Below the pieces are notes generated by a model. It made no database searches and was not told the origin of the DNA. It saw only the letters and a list, made by a program, of their open reading frames with translations. This document shows positions 43,995-52,775 of a stretch of 64,000 nt of DNA, in pieces. The DNA is taken from assembly GCF_029688845.1 (NCBI RefSeq), contig NZ_JARUKW010000012.1, positions 62,001 to 126,000 on the forward strand, given 5' to 3'. Source of the DNA: Natronococcus sp. A-GB1 (GTDB lineage: Archaea; Halobacteriota; Halobacteria; Halobacteriales; Natrialbaceae). The position numbers and the translations under genes are program-made. Positions within the stretch are counted from its first letter, which is position 1, and each line of letters opens with the position of its first letter.

Positions 43995-44669
43995 TTAGAG
44001 TTCCTCGAGCAGCGCCGCGGCCGCGGCGCTCGAGGACTCGGGGCCGCGGGCCGTCAGCAGGTCGCCGTCGACGGTGACGCTCGTGTCGGCGTCGAGTTCG
44101 GGCTCGAACTCGCCGCCCGCGGCCTCGACCTCGTCGGCGACCCAGTAGGGGAGTTTGCGGCCGTCGGGCATCACGTCGTTCTCGTCGACGATGTCTTCCT
44201 CCCACTCGTTGGGGAAGCCGGTGACCTCGCGGCCGTTGACGATAAAGGCACCCTGGCTGTCGCGGGCGAACCCAAGCATGCCGACGGCGTGACAGACGAC
44301 CAGGGCCGTTCCATCGTCGCCCTCGACGGCTTCCCGAAGGAGCCGACGGGCGTCGCTGTCCTGGTTGACGTCCCACTCGGTGCCGTGGCCGCCCGGGAAG
44401 ACGACGGCGTCGTAGGCCTCGCCGTCGGCTCGCGCGACCGGGATCGGATCGTTCAGTCGCTCGTCGGTCTCGTGGACCTCGCGGACGTGTTCGGCGGTCT
44501 CCTCGCCGACCTCGTCGGGATCCGCCGAGGTCTCGTCGAGTTCGGGCGGTCCGCCCGACGGCGTCGCGACGGTGATCTCGGCGCCGGCGTCGGAAAGCGT
44601 CTCGAGCGGCTCGATACATTCCTCGCCCCAGTAGCCTTCCTCGCTGACGACGAACAGCGCTTTCGTCAT
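43995..44669 (-). CDS. DJ-1/PfpI-family glutamine amidotransferase-like protein
   Basis: A 224-residue class I glutamine amidotransferase-fold protein. The nucleophile elbow TALVVCHAVGMLGFARDSQG has Cys near residue 122 followed by His, and YDAVVFPGGHGTEWDVNQDS carries the family glycine-rich loop. EEGYWGEECIEPLETLSDAG at the N-terminus supplies the Glu of the Hsp31/DJ-1 type site. Such proteins act as chaperones, glyoxalase III or deglycase-like enzymes; which applies is unknown. It is divergent from Hsp20. Confidence 0.9.
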   Translation of the reverse strand: MTKALFVVSEEGYWGEECIEPLETLSDAGAEITVATPSGGPPELDETSADPDEVGEETAEHVREVHETDERLNDPIPVARADGEAYDAVVFPGGHGTEWDVNQDSDARRLLREAVEGDDGTALVVCHAVGMLGFARDSQGAFIVNGREVTGFPNEWEEDIVDENDVMPDGRKLPYWVADEVEAAGGEFEPELDADTSVTVDGDLLTARGPESSSAAAAALLEEL

Positions 44670-44806
44670 ACCCAAAGCGAGGGTCGGAAGACGGAAAACG
44701 ACGAGCCTGGATGCTGCCGCGTTCGCGAGTCGACACGTCCGGACCGGTGACAGTCCTGGGGCTCGTGAATGGGTTTTTGGGGACGACGGTGGAGACTCGA
44801 ACTGCT

Positions 44807-45256
44807 ATGGCCGGCCGACGAAATCCCTTCGACCGCCTCGAGGAACTGTTCGACCGACTGAACCGCCAGTTCGAGGAGGCTGCCAGGGACTGGGAGGACG
44901 AACAGGGCGAGCAGTTCGCCTTCGGTAGCGCAACGACCACGCTCGACCTCGCCGACCACGGCGACGAATTCGTCGTCACCGTCGACGTGCCCGGCTACGA
45001 ATCCGGGGACCTCGACAGCCAACTCTCGGGTGAAACCCTCTACATCAGCGGCGAACGCGAACACGGGACGACCGACGAGCGCGACGACAGCTACCTCCGC
45101 CGCGAGCGCGAACTCGAGTCGTTCAGTCGCCAGCTCACGCTCCCCGAGCCCGTCGACGCCGACGGGATCGAGGCGACGGTCAACAACGGCGTGTTGACGA
45201 TCCGCCTGCCCAAGCTCGAGCCCGGTGAGGGGTCGCACGCGATCGACATCGACTGA
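44807..45256 (+). CDS. Hsp20/alpha-crystallin small heat shock protein
   Basis: A 149-residue chaperone that binds unfolding proteins. After a short helical N-terminus (FDRLEELFDRLNRQFEEAAR) the alpha-crystallin domain runs from about residue 46 (TTTLDLADHGDEFVVTVDVP) to the conserved NNGVLTIRLPKLE near residue 128, which contains the typical G-x-L-T-I/V motif. It ends in a weak I-x-I tail (AIDID). It is divergent from the DJ-1/PfpI stress protein gene with 137 bp between. Confidence 0.93.
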   Translation: MAGRRNPFDRLEELFDRLNRQFEEAARDWEDEQGEQFAFGSATTTLDLADHGDEFVVTVDVPGYESGDLDSQLSGETLYISGEREHGTTDERDDSYLRRERELESFSRQLTLPEPVDADGIEATVNNGVLTIRLPKLEPGEGSHAIDID

Positions 45257-45279
45257 GATGGGCACCGGTCTGTCTGCTC

Positions 45280-46281
45280 TCAGCCCTCGGCCTCGAGGAC
45301 CTCGAAGAACCGATCCGGGAGCCGGCTCCCGACGACCGTCAGCAGCTCCCTGGCCTCGGGATCGACGTCGTCGACGATCGCCGCCAGCTCGATCCGACCG
45401 CCGGCCATGTCGTGGTGGCCGCCGGCGGAGCCGAGCTCGTCGAAGCCCGCCTCGAGCGCCTCGCCGATGTCGATCTCGGGATCGATCGATCGGGCGCTCA
45501 GCCGGATCGCGTCGTCGACGACGCCGTAGACCAACACCGTGTCGACGTTCTCGAGATTGAGCAGGTAGTCCGCGGCCTGTGGGAGCGCGTCCGTTTCGGG
45601 AGTCCGGCCGACGGTGGCGACCATCGACGCCCCCTGGCGCTGGCGGGTCGCGATCGCCCGACCGATGGCGTCGAGCGTCGCCGCGGAGAAAGCGCTGCCG
45701 TACAGCTGGTCGAGCGTCTCGAGTTCGGCCTCCGGGTAGATCGCGAGCGCGGCTTCGTACTCGCGGCGGGTCGGACTGCGAACGTAGTCGAGCCGTTCCC
45801 GGTGGAGCGCGAACAGCAGCGCCGAGGCCAGCCGGGGGGTCGGCTCGATTTCGAGCTCCTCGAGGTACTCGACGAAGATCGTTACCGTCGCGCCGTAGTC
45901 GACGCGGACGTCGACGAACGCGCCCTCGACCGGACCGCCGGGGTGGTGGTCGACGACGATCTCCGGGTGAACCGTCTCCGGCAGCTCGGTGTTGGCCCCG
46001 GGCTGGGAGTGGTCGACGAACGCGACGGCGTCGTAGTCGTCGAGCTCGATCCCGTCGAGGGTCTGCAGCGGGATCTCGAGGACCGAGACGAACGCGCGGT
46101 TCTGTTGGTGGGAGATGTCGCCGCCGTAGGCAATCGCTACCTCGCCGACGCCGACGTCGTCGGCGATCGTCTCGAGAGCCAGCGCGCTGGCCAGACAGTC
46201 GGGATCGGGGTTGTCGTGACAGACGATCGCAAGCGAGTCGCGGGTCTCGAGAACCGCGGCGAGTTCGGCCGCGCGTGACAT
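45280..46281 (-). CDS. DHH-family phosphoesterase (RecJ/NrnA-like)
   Basis: A 333-residue protein with DHH and DHHA1 domains. Metal-binding motifs are AIVCHDNPDPDCLASALALE near residue 18, AVAFVDHSQPGANTELPETV near residue 85, and EIVVDHHPGGPVEG near residue 107; the DHHA1 mark GSAGGHHDMAGG lies near residue 287. Such enzymes cut short oligonucleotides (nanoRNA) or single strands, or hydrolyse pAp. No N-terminal KTN domain or extra module is present. It is convergent with hsp20. Confidence 0.92.
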   Translation of the reverse strand: MSRAAELAAVLETRDSLAIVCHDNPDPDCLASALALETIADDVGVGEVAIAYGGDISHQQNRAFVSVLEIPLQTLDGIELDDYDAVAFVDHSQPGANTELPETVHPEIVVDHHPGGPVEGAFVDVRVDYGATVTIFVEYLEELEIEPTPRLASALLFALHRERLDYVRSPTRREYEAALAIYPEAELETLDQLYGSAFSAATLDAIGRAIATRQRQGASMVATVGRTPETDALPQAADYLLNLENVDTVLVYGVVDDAIRLSARSIDPEIDIGEALEAGFDELGSAGGHHDMAGGRIELAAIVDDVDPEARELLTVVGSRLPDRFFEVLEAEG

Positions 46282-46416
46282 GGGACGCCGTAGGTGGTCG
46301 AAACGTTTGAACGCCCCTACGGTTTCGCAGGAATTACACTGGAAATTAAACGTTATCGCGAGGTAGCAGCGCCATATCTCGCAATCACCGTCGGTAAGCG
46401 GCGTGTACCTGTTCGC

Positions 46417-47415
46417 TCAGTTACCCGTCAACGCCTCGCTGGCTGGCGCGAACGGGATCTCCGTGCCGAGCCCCTCCTCGCTCGCGCGCTCGTAGAGCAT
46501 GTGGGCCGCTGCGACCGTCTCGACTCCGGTGCCGCCGCTGTCGAAGACGGTGATCTCCTCGGCGCTCGTCCGTCCGGGTGCGACGCCGGCGACGACCTCG
46601 CCGAGTTCGGCGTGGACGTCGGCCTCGCTCACGACGCCGGCCTCCAGCGCCGCGAGGAAGGCGCCGGCATCGAACGTCGCCCGCTCCCGCAGGTCGGGGA
46701 CGTACGTCGCCCGCTCGATCGTCGTCGTATCCAGCTCGCGGCCGTCGGTTCCGTACTGACCCATCGCCGTGACGTGGGTCCCGGGCTCGAGGTCGTCCCC
46801 GTCGAACACCGGCTTGCTCGCTCGGGTCGCCGTGATCACGATATCCGCATCGGCGACCGCGTCGGCGCTCGAGGCGACCGCCCGGACGTCGGCCTCGAGT
46901 TCGGCGTCGAAGTCGGCCGCGAACGCTTCGCGGTTCTCGGCTGTCGGCGAGTAGACCCGCACGTCGGCGAGGTCGCGGACGGTCGCCGTCGCCCGGAGCT
47001 GGCCGCGTGCCTGGGCGCCGCTGCCGATGATCCCGAGCGTGTCGGCGTCCTCCCGGGAGAGGGCGTCGACGCCGACGGCGCCGGCCGCGCCGGTCTTGAA
47101 CGGGTTCAGGCTCGCGCCGTCGAACAGCGCCAGCGGTGCCCCGCTGTCGGCGTCGAACAGCGGTAACACGAACCAGGCGTCCTCGGCGCCGAACCCGGCG
47201 CTGTACGTGTATCCACCCATGACACCGCTGTCGGGGAGGATGGCGGTGTAGCCGGTGAGCATCCCCGCAGGCTCGTCGCGAACGAGCTTCGATCTGGGCT
47301 GGGCGGGGGCGCCCTCGCCACGTTGTCGGTACCCCTCGCGGACGGCGTCGACGTACTCGGCTGGCGTCGCGAGGCCGTCGACGTCCTCGCTCGTCAGAAA
47401 CAGGGTGTCGGTCAC
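46417..47415 (-). CDS. ornithine cyclodeaminase/alanine dehydrogenase family protein
   Basis: NAD(P)-dependent OCD/mu-crystallin-family enzyme of 332 residues. The nucleotide motif is TLGIIGSGAQARGQLRATAT near residue 130, and the substrate region is YTAILPDSGVMGGYTYSAGF near residue 55. LSREDADTLGIIG and DIVITATRASKPVFDGDDL fit the family well. Archaeal members make alanine or proline, or bind thyroid-hormone-like ligands; the substrate here is unresolved. Confidence 0.9.
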   Translation of the reverse strand: MTDTLFLTSEDVDGLATPAEYVDAVREGYRQRGEGAPAQPRSKLVRDEPAGMLTGYTAILPDSGVMGGYTYSAGFGAEDAWFVLPLFDADSGAPLALFDGASLNPFKTGAAGAVGVDALSREDADTLGIIGSGAQARGQLRATATVRDLADVRVYSPTAENREAFAADFDAELEADVRAVASSADAVADADIVITATRASKPVFDGDDLEPGTHVTAMGQYGTDGRELDTTTIERATYVPDLRERATFDAGAFLAALEAGVVSEADVHAELGEVVAGVAPGRTSAEEITVFDSGGTGVETVAAAHMLYERASEEGLGTEIPFAPASEALTGN

Positions 47416-47466
47416 ACCGGGGAGAACAGCGGGAAAGGAGAAAGGGATACCGGCTCGAGATCGGAT

Positions 47467-47682
47467 TCAGTCCGCGTTGAGCGGCTGGGGCGTCGACTGG
47501 ACGTCGTCCGTCGAGTCGAGCGGCGCGTTGACGAACATTGCGTGGCCCATAAGCATCATTGCGGCGAACGCTCCGGCCGGTACCGCCGCCGTCACTGACA
47601 GGCCGACGAACGTCAGTGCAGCGGTGATGCCGAGCAGTGCGACTGGGATGAGGCCGAGAACAATGTCGTAGTATCCAGTCAT
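47467..47682 (-). CDS. small two-helix membrane protein
   Basis: A 71-residue protein with two hydrophobic helices (IVLGLIPVALLGITAALTFV and AVPAGAFAAMMLMGHAMFVN) and a polar end. The pattern resembles small subunits beside haloarchaeal oxidases or halocyanins, but no such gene is present. An AT-rich TATA-type region lies 25-35 bp upstream, which supports the start at 47682. Confidence 0.7.
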   Translation of the reverse strand: MTGYYDIVLGLIPVALLGITAALTFVGLSVTAAVPAGAFAAMMLMGHAMFVNAPLDSTDDVQSTPQPLNAD

Positions 47683-48057
47683 AATGTATTCTATACTATG
47701 CGGAATAGTGGTATAAGTGTTTCCCATAATTAGCTGATACTGGACCTATTTCTAACTCGTATTAGCCGGGACCGATTTGCATAACTTATGAGGAATTCAT
47801 GCTGATATTCTGGAGCGCGAAACCATCGGTTTGACAGGAGCCATCCCCCACAGCGCGCCGACTATCTACCGGCTGAAGACCAAAAATAGCTCGATAGAGG
47901 CGTTCTGCGCCCGTCAATCGTCGAACACGGGAAAGAACACGATCGATAATTATATTGTCTTTTGGGCGTATCAGCAAGAAAACATCCTGTTCGGTTTCTG
48001 AGAGGCCCTGTGGAGGGTCAGCGTTCGGAGTCGTCGGGCGGAACCGTTTCGGTGCGG
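47683..48057. other. AT-rich 375-bp stretch with no assigned gene
   Basis: Much richer in A and T than its surroundings. The right part on the minus strand is open from about 48010 to 47786 and reads KDNIIIDRVLSRVRRLTGAE and RLYRAIFGLQPVDSRRAVGD, which is protein-like but has no good start and no family I can name. The left part probably holds the promoter of the small membrane protein at 47467-47682. It may be the trace of an old insertion. Confidence 0.35.
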
Positions 48058-48480
48058 TCAGCGACGGGAGTGGGCGTAGACCGCGTATGCCCCGCGCCAG
48101 CCGACGAGCGCGAGCAGACCGAACCCGGTCATCACGAGCGGGAACGGCCAGACTGCGCCGCCGTCGAACAGCGCCGACGCCCGCAGGATCAGACCGACGT
48201 TCGCCGCCGCGACCCAGGCCACCGTCGTCAGGCGGATGGTGCGAGCGAGCGACGCGGCGACGCCGGGCGCGTACAGCCCCGTCAGCGGAGCCATCGCGAG
48301 CCAGCCGACGGCGAAGGGGACGACCGTCTCGAGGGCGGCTAGCGGCTCTCCGATCGGGTCGACGCCGTGGCTCAGCTGGCCGACGACGATAATCGCGGCG
48401 AGCAAGGCGAGATCGACCGCGCCGAGCGCAAGTCCCTCCCGGTCGATCGAGAACGCGGACGAGCGGGCCGGTGTGTCCAT
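48058..48480 (-). CDS. DUF3054-family membrane protein
   Basis: A 140-residue protein of four membrane helices. GAVDLALLAAIIVVGQLSHG near residue 21, then VPFAVGWLAMAPLTGLYAPG near residue 55, and RLTTVAWVAAANVGLILRAS near 83 match DUF3054, which is common in haloarchaea and actinobacteria. Function unknown. A same-strand gene lies 65 bp away. Confidence 0.85.
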   Translation of the reverse strand: MDTPARSSAFSIDREGLALGAVDLALLAAIIVVGQLSHGVDPIGEPLAALETVVPFAVGWLAMAPLTGLYAPGVAASLARTIRLTTVAWVAAANVGLILRASALFDGGAVWPFPLVMTGFGLLALVGWRGAYAVYAHSRR

Positions 48481-48545
48481 ACCCGACTCTCGCGACTGCG
48501 TCCATATCGGTGTCTCGGTTCGACACTACGGGAGCCGGAACGCCG

Positions 48546-48938
48546 TTATTCGGCTTCGGGCGGCCCAGTGACCGTCCCGAGCACGCGCTGGGAGAACTCC
48601 ACCTCCGAGAGCTCGTCGTCGAGTCCCGCAAACCACTCCCTCTCGACGTGCCAGTGTCCCCGCAACTCGCCGTCGGTCGACAGCGAGGTGACCTCGAGCC
48701 GACCGGGCGTCCAGTCGCGTTCCTCGGCAATCGAGAGCAACATCCGGACGACGGAGCTCACCTCGTCGGTCGTCACGAACGGCGCCTCGGCGACGGTCTC
48801 GTACTCGAGGTCGATCGCTGCGCCGTCGACGGGCGCCTCGCCACCGCCGCCGTCGGGCCAGGAGACGTCGGTGACGTAGATCCCGTTGCTCATCAGCCGG
48901 TTCTCGAGCGCGACAGCGACGGCGTGGTCCGGTGACAT
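48546..48938 (-). CDS. conserved haloarchaeal hypothetical protein
   Basis: A 130-residue soluble acidic protein with a regular strand-helix pattern: AIDLEYETVAEAPFVTTDEV, RMLLSIAEERDWTPGRLEVT and GHWHVEREWFAGLDDELSEV. An alternative ATG at 48893 would trim 15 residues (MSNGIYVTDVSW). No motif suggests a function. It lies 40 bp behind tpiA on the same strand. Confidence 0.68.
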   Translation of the reverse strand: MSPDHAVAVALENRLMSNGIYVTDVSWPDGGGGEAPVDGAAIDLEYETVAEAPFVTTDEVSSVVRMLLSIAEERDWTPGRLEVTSLSTDGELRGHWHVEREWFAGLDDELSEVEFSQRVLGTVTGPPEAE

Positions 48939-48978
48939 ACCTCCGAGTTGGGCCGGTGTCCGTAAAAACGATTACCCG

Positions 48979-49623
48979 CTACAGCGGTTCGACGAGGTCC
49001 TCGAGCGCCGCGGCCGGGTCGTCTGCCTTCGCGACGCCGCTTGCCAGCAGGACCCCCTCGGCACCGAGGTCGCCCGCGGCGACGATGTCGTCGCCGGTAC
49101 TGATGCCCGCACCGCAGAGCACGGAGACCGCCGAATTGACGCTCGAGGCGGCGTCGACGGCGTCCTCGACGACGTCGGGGTCGGCCTGGCTGACGGGGGT
49201 GCCGGTGCCGATAAGTTCCGGGGGTTCGACGGCGACCGCGTCGGGACCGAGCGCCGCCGCGGCGCCGATCTGGGCCGGGTTGTTCGCGCAGACGACCGTC
49301 TCGAGACCCGCGCGTTCGGCCGCGCGAACGGAGCCGTCGACGTCGGCGAGCTTGAGTCGCTGCTCGGAGTGGTTGATCAGCGTGCCGTCGGCGCCCGCGT
49401 CGGCGACCGACTCGGCGAGCGTGTGACCGGTGTTGCTGCCGTGGTCGATCGGATCGACATGCTGGGCCCAGGTCTCGACGCCCGTCTCGGCGACGCGCTC
49501 GAGGTGGGCGGCCTGGGGCGCGACGGCCAGTCGGGCGTCGGTCCGGTCGTCGACGTCGCTGACGGCCTCCGCGACCTCGATCGGATCGCACGGGTAGGTT
49601 TTGAGGTTGACGAGAACGAACAT
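48979..49623 (-). CDS. tpiA: triosephosphate isomerase (archaeal short type)
   Basis: TIM-barrel enzyme that interconverts DHAP and glyceraldehyde 3-phosphate. The 214-residue length is that of archaeal TIMs. The catalytic residues are visible: Lys in VLVNLKTYP at residue 8, His in [11 protein letters not shown] near residue 86 and Glu in [17 protein letters not shown] near residue 135. The phosphate-binding GAGIS and [14 protein letters not shown] follow. It stands between aMBF1 and a hypothetical gene on the same strand. Confidence 0.96.
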   Translation of the reverse strand: MFVLVNLKTYPCDPIEVAEAVSDVDDRTDARLAVAPQAAHLERVAETGVETWAQHVDPIDHGSNTGHTLAESVADAGADGTLINHSEQRLKLADVDGSVRAAERAGLETVVCANNPAQIGAAAALGPDAVAVEPPELIGTGTPVSQADPDVVEDAVDAASSVNSAVSVLCGAGISTGDDIVAAGDLGAEGVLLASGVAKADDPAAALEDLVEPL

Positions 49624-49672
49624 ACCAGAGACGGCCGTCGCCGGAGAGAAATAGCTTGCGAGTCGGTCCCGG

Positions 49673-50215
49673 CTAGTCCTTGCGCTTGACGACGTCGCCG
49701 AGGGTGTAGCTGCCAGAGGCCGAGCCGCCCGACCACTCCGAGTCCTCGGCCGAGCCGCCCTCGGCGTTCAGGTCGATTCCGAGGTGGCTCTCGAGTTTCG
49801 ACTGCACGCGGTCGCTGGGGAGCGTGTCGCCGCGTTCGATCTTGCGGATGAGACTCGCCTTCTCGTTGAGTTCGTTCGCGAGATCCGACTGGCTGAGCCC
49901 CTTGCTCTCGCGAGCGTTCCGAACCAGATCGTCGTAGTCGGTCGCCAGCTCGTCCATGTCATCGAACATGTCCTGGCGGCGCGAGCCGCCGGAACTCGAG
50001 GACGTCGAGCCGCCGCTCGCGGCACCGCCGGAGCTCGAGGACGAACTCGAAGAGCTCGAACTGGTCGAGTACTTCGTGGAGGAGCTCGAGCTACTGGGCT
50101 GTTTCACCTCCGTCCCGAACTCCGTACAGTTCGAACACACGTCCAGCTTCGCACCCTCGACCTTGATCGTCTTCGGAGACGACGTCTCGGTGCCACACAT
50201 CTCGCATTGAACCAT
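49673..50215 (-). CDS. multiprotein bridging factor aMBF1 with polyserine linker
   Basis: Archaeal MBF1 of 180 residues. It has an N-terminal zinc ribbon (CEMCGTE at 4 and CSNC at 27-30), a Ser/Gly-rich linker at 41-78, a helical segment [20 protein letters not shown], and a C-terminal Cro-type helix-turn-helix ([20 protein letters not shown]). MBF1 proteins link regulators to the basal transcription or translation machinery. The ATG at 50215 sits directly before the ribbon. The polyserine linker is far longer and purer than in most relatives. Confidence 0.92.
   Translation of the reverse strand: MVQCEMCGTETSSPKTIKVEGAKLDVCSNCTEFGTEVKQPSSSSSSTKYSTSSSSSSSSSSSGGAASGGSTSSSSGGSRRQDMFDDMDELATDYDDLVRNARESKGLSQSDLANELNEKASLIRKIERGDTLPSDRVQSKLESHLGIDLNAEGGSAEDSEWSGGSASGSYTLGDVVKRKD
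49982..50095 (-). repeat. polyserine-coding low-complexity tract
   Basis: Codons for about 38 residues, mainly Ser with Gly and a few Thr/Lys/Tyr, inside the aMBF1 gene. The DNA is a run of TCGAGC-like and AGCTCG-like words, prone to slippage. The tract length may vary among strains. Confidence 0.85.
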
Positions 50216-50293
50216 GACCGAACCTATATCGCGGGACGTCATAAACCATGCGGCGCAGTCCCAGTCCCCCGGAGTCGGCGCCGAGAGGGACGG

Positions 50294-50905
50294 TTACTCG
50301 AGGGCGACCCAGGCGTAGTAAAAGCGCTGGAGTGCGGTGATGTGGCCGACGACCGCGAGGAACACCAGCAGCCAGCCGATCAGCGTCAGTCCACCGTAGA
50401 CGCCGGAGATCGGATAGGCGAGGAAGCCGACGAGGCCGATGATCACCAGTCGGTCCGCGCGGCCGATGAGCCCGCCGTAGACCCGGTCGAGTCCCACCGC
50501 CTGGGCCTGCGTGCCCAGGTATGATGTCATCACCACACCCGTCACCGCCAGAAAGCCCAGGAAGTAGCTCTCGACGCCGGCTGCGAGTCCGCCGATGATG
50601 ACGATGTCGGCGTAGCGGTCGATGACGTGGTCGAGCAGGTCCCCGCCCGCGGAGGCGACGTTCTGTTCGCGGGCGAGGGCCCCGTCGATGACGTCGAGCC
50701 AGCCGTTCAGAAAGACCAGTATCGCGGCCGCGACGAACCAGATCGGCGCCACCCGCCCGCCGAGCATGAAAGCGAGCGCCGCCAGCACCGCCATCCCGAA
50801 CGCCAGCAGGCTGACGCCGTTGGGCGTCATCCCCAGCCGGTCGAACCCCTCGACGAACGGATCGAGGAAACCCGAGACGTACGGACGGAGCTGATCCAGC
50901 GTCAT
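50294..50905 (-). CDS. CDP-alcohol phosphatidyltransferase-family enzyme
   Basis: Membrane enzyme of 203 residues with about six helices that moves a phosphoalcohol onto a CDP-activated archaeal lipid. The CDP-OH signature appears as DVIDGALAREQNVASAGGDL then LDHVIDRYAD (residues about 70-99), with the D-G-x2-A-R and later G-x3-D-x3-D parts. The alcohol could be glycerol phosphate, inositol phosphate or serine. Its first codons overlap the last codons of the AK6 gene by 4 bp, so it is the last gene of a three-gene operon. Confidence 0.92.
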   Translation of the reverse strand: MTLDQLRPYVSGFLDPFVEGFDRLGMTPNGVSLLAFGMAVLAALAFMLGGRVAPIWFVAAAILVFLNGWLDVIDGALAREQNVASAGGDLLDHVIDRYADIVIIGGLAAGVESYFLGFLAVTGVVMTSYLGTQAQAVGLDRVYGGLIGRADRLVIIGLVGFLAYPISGVYGGLTLIGWLLVFLAVVGHITALQRFYYAWVALE

Positions 50906-51447
50906 TCGAGGTACCCCACGAAGTCGACCTCGCCGGCACTCGGCTCCCGGTCGCCCGCGACGACGGTCTCGAGTTCGCTCGCAACCGCCTCGGGGTCGCG
51001 ATCCGTGGTGTCGATCTCGTAGACCGACTCGAGGCCGTGTTCCTCGACGGTCTCCGCGAGGACGACGTCAAGCGCCTCGCTCTCGGCATTTTCCCCGGCC
51101 TTGGCCTCGCGCTCGCCGCGCTCGAGCAAGCGCTGCTCGAGCTGTGCGGGCTCGCAGCGCAGAACGACGACACGATCCGCCTCGAAGTGGTGTGCCAGGT
51201 GTGACTCGATCACCGCGTGTTCGTAGTTCGCGAGACGCTCTGCCAGCGCGTCGAGATCGGCGATCTTGCTCTCGCGGTCGGGATCGATCGCCGTGTAGAG
51301 CTCCTCGTCCTCGAGGACCTCGTTGAGGTGAACTACCTCGAGGGCGTCGTCCTCGATCGGCGACTCACCGTCCGCGAGCCGATCCTCGAGCAGCTCCGTC
51401 GCGGTGGTCTTCCCCGTTCCCGGGGTCCCGGTGATGGCGATCCTCAC
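50902..51447 (-). CDS. adenylate kinase AK6/Fap7 family
   Basis: P-loop kinase of 181 residues. The Walker A motif is ITGTPGTGKTTATELL at residue 5, the NMP-binding segment lies in VVHLNEVLEDEELYTAIDPD, and HAVIESHLAHHFEADRVVVL near residue 78 matches the AK6 family, known for a role in small ribosomal subunit maturation. Middle gene of the operon: its start overlaps hisC by 4 bp and its end overlaps the CDP-alcohol transferase by 4 bp. Confidence 0.93.
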   Translation of the reverse strand: MRIAITGTPGTGKTTATELLEDRLADGESPIEDDALEVVHLNEVLEDEELYTAIDPDRESKIADLDALAERLANYEHAVIESHLAHHFEADRVVVLRCEPAQLEQRLLERGEREAKAGENAESEALDVVLAETVEEHGLESVYEIDTTDRDPEAVASELETVVAGDREPSAGEVDFVGYLE

Positions 51448-52571
51448 GCGTCGGTCACCTCCGGTTCTCGCTCGAGTTCCAGGTCCTCGAGGACGGCGTT
51501 TACCGTCTCGACGGCGCGTTCGGTCTCCGCCTCGGTGCCACAGGTGATTCGGATACAGCCCGGCAGGCCGAAGCTCGAGCAGTCCCGGACGATGACGCCT
51601 CGCTCCTGGGTCGCCTCGGCGACGGCCGTCGCATCGCCGACCGCCGCGAGCGCGAAGTTGCCTTCGCTGGGCCAGACCCGCGCGTCGAGCTGTTCGCGCA
51701 TGTACTTACGGGAGTCCCGGGCCGTCGCGACGGTTCGCTCGACGTGTTCGTCGTCGTCGATGGCCGCGAGTCCGGCCCGACAGGCGATCTCGCTGGCCGC
51801 GAAGGGGGTGTTCACGCGGGCGTAGGCGTCGGCCCACTCGTCGGGAACGATCGCGTACCCGAGTCGAACTCCGGCGAGGCCGTAGGCCTTCGAGAACGTC
51901 CGCAGGACGGCGATATCGTCGCGGGCCTCGAATCCGTTCCGGCCCTCGAGCAGCGCCACGGCGCTGTCGACGTCGGCGAACTCGCCGTAGGCCTCGTCGA
52001 CGACGATGAGGGTGTCCTCACCCGTTTCCTCGGCGATCTCGTCGACGTCCGCCAGTTCGATCGTCGACCCCGAGGGGTTGTGCGGGCTCGTGAGGTAAAC
52101 GATCCGCTCGCCGTCGTACGCCGAGAGCACCGTCTCGGGCGTCTGGGCGAAGTCGGCCTCGCGCTCGAGGACGTACTCTCGAACCCCGCCGTGGTGAAAG
52201 CGCGCGCTCATCCCGTAGTAGGCAAAGCCCGGCGAGGGGACGAGCACGTCGTCGCCCGGCTCGAGGACCGCCCGGGAGAGGTAGTCGATTGCGCCGTCAC
52301 CGCCGTTGGCGAGCCAGACCTGTGCGGGGTCGACTGCCCAGCGGTCGGCGACCGCGTCGGCGAGATCGGTGTGCGTGGATTTGGGGTAGGAGCTCACGCT
52401 CCCGGCGGCCTCCCGGATGGCGTCCGCGGCCGCGGGGGAGGGGCCGTGCGGGTTCTCGTTCGAGGCGAGCTTGATGAACTCCGAGGGGTCGCGCCCGAGT
52501 TCGCGGGCGACCTCCTCGATGCCTCGCCCCGCCTCGTAGGCGACGTGGTCGGACAGGTCGCGCGGTTGCAT
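51444..52571 (-). CDS. hisC: histidinol-phosphate aminotransferase
   Basis: PLP-dependent aminotransferase of the histidine pathway, 375 residues. The fold-type I marks are IKLASNENPHGPSPAAADAI near residue 34, the Tyr/Asp region LIVVDEAYGEFADVDSAVAL near residue 195, the PLP lysine in TFSKAYGLAGVRLGYAI near residue 225, and ERGVIVRDCSSFGLPGCIRI at the end. The ATG at 52571 is preferred over 52610. First gene of the hisC/AK6/CDP-alcohol-transferase operon; no other his gene is near. Confidence 0.94.
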   Translation of the reverse strand: MQPRDLSDHVAYEAGRGIEEVARELGRDPSEFIKLASNENPHGPSPAAADAIREAAGSVSSYPKSTHTDLADAVADRWAVDPAQVWLANGGDGAIDYLSRAVLEPGDDVLVPSPGFAYYGMSARFHHGGVREYVLEREADFAQTPETVLSAYDGERIVYLTSPHNPSGSTIELADVDEIAEETGEDTLIVVDEAYGEFADVDSAVALLEGRNGFEARDDIAVLRTFSKAYGLAGVRLGYAIVPDEWADAYARVNTPFAASEIACRAGLAAIDDDEHVERTVATARDSRKYMREQLDARVWPSEGNFALAAVGDATAVAEATQERGVIVRDCSSFGLPGCIRITCGTEAETERAVETVNAVLEDLELEREPEVTDA

Positions 52572-52696
52572 ACGCGAACCCTGTTTCCGGCGGCTCTTAA
52601 GGGTGCTCACCTGCTCTCGTCGGCCGCACCGGAACCAACTGAGAATTATACTCGAGCAGATAAATTTGGACAGACTAATATCCTGGATGCAATTCT

Positions 52697-52729
52697 TAGG
52701 GCGCCTAGCCCTACTAAGAGTGCTTTATA
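52697..52729 (+). promoter_or_regulatory. dyad and TATA-like box ahead of the second NNP transporter
   Basis: A perfect inverted repeat TAGGGC-GCCTA-GCCCTA (52697-52713) followed 10 bp later by CTTTATA (52723-52729), about 50 bp before the ATG at 52776. The dyad lies where an archaeal activator would bind. No known site is matched. Confidence 0.45.
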
Positions 52730-52775
52730 GTGAAGTCAGAGAACCATTCTTAAACAGATAATTTTGTGTACCCAT

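Noticed and set aside
49982..50095. Serine-coding repeats as a possible CRISPR array or minisatellite
   Set aside because: No regular repeat-spacer spacing; the words vary and lie inside one reading frame between two folded domains of aMBF1. No CRISPR array or cas gene is seen anywhere in the window.
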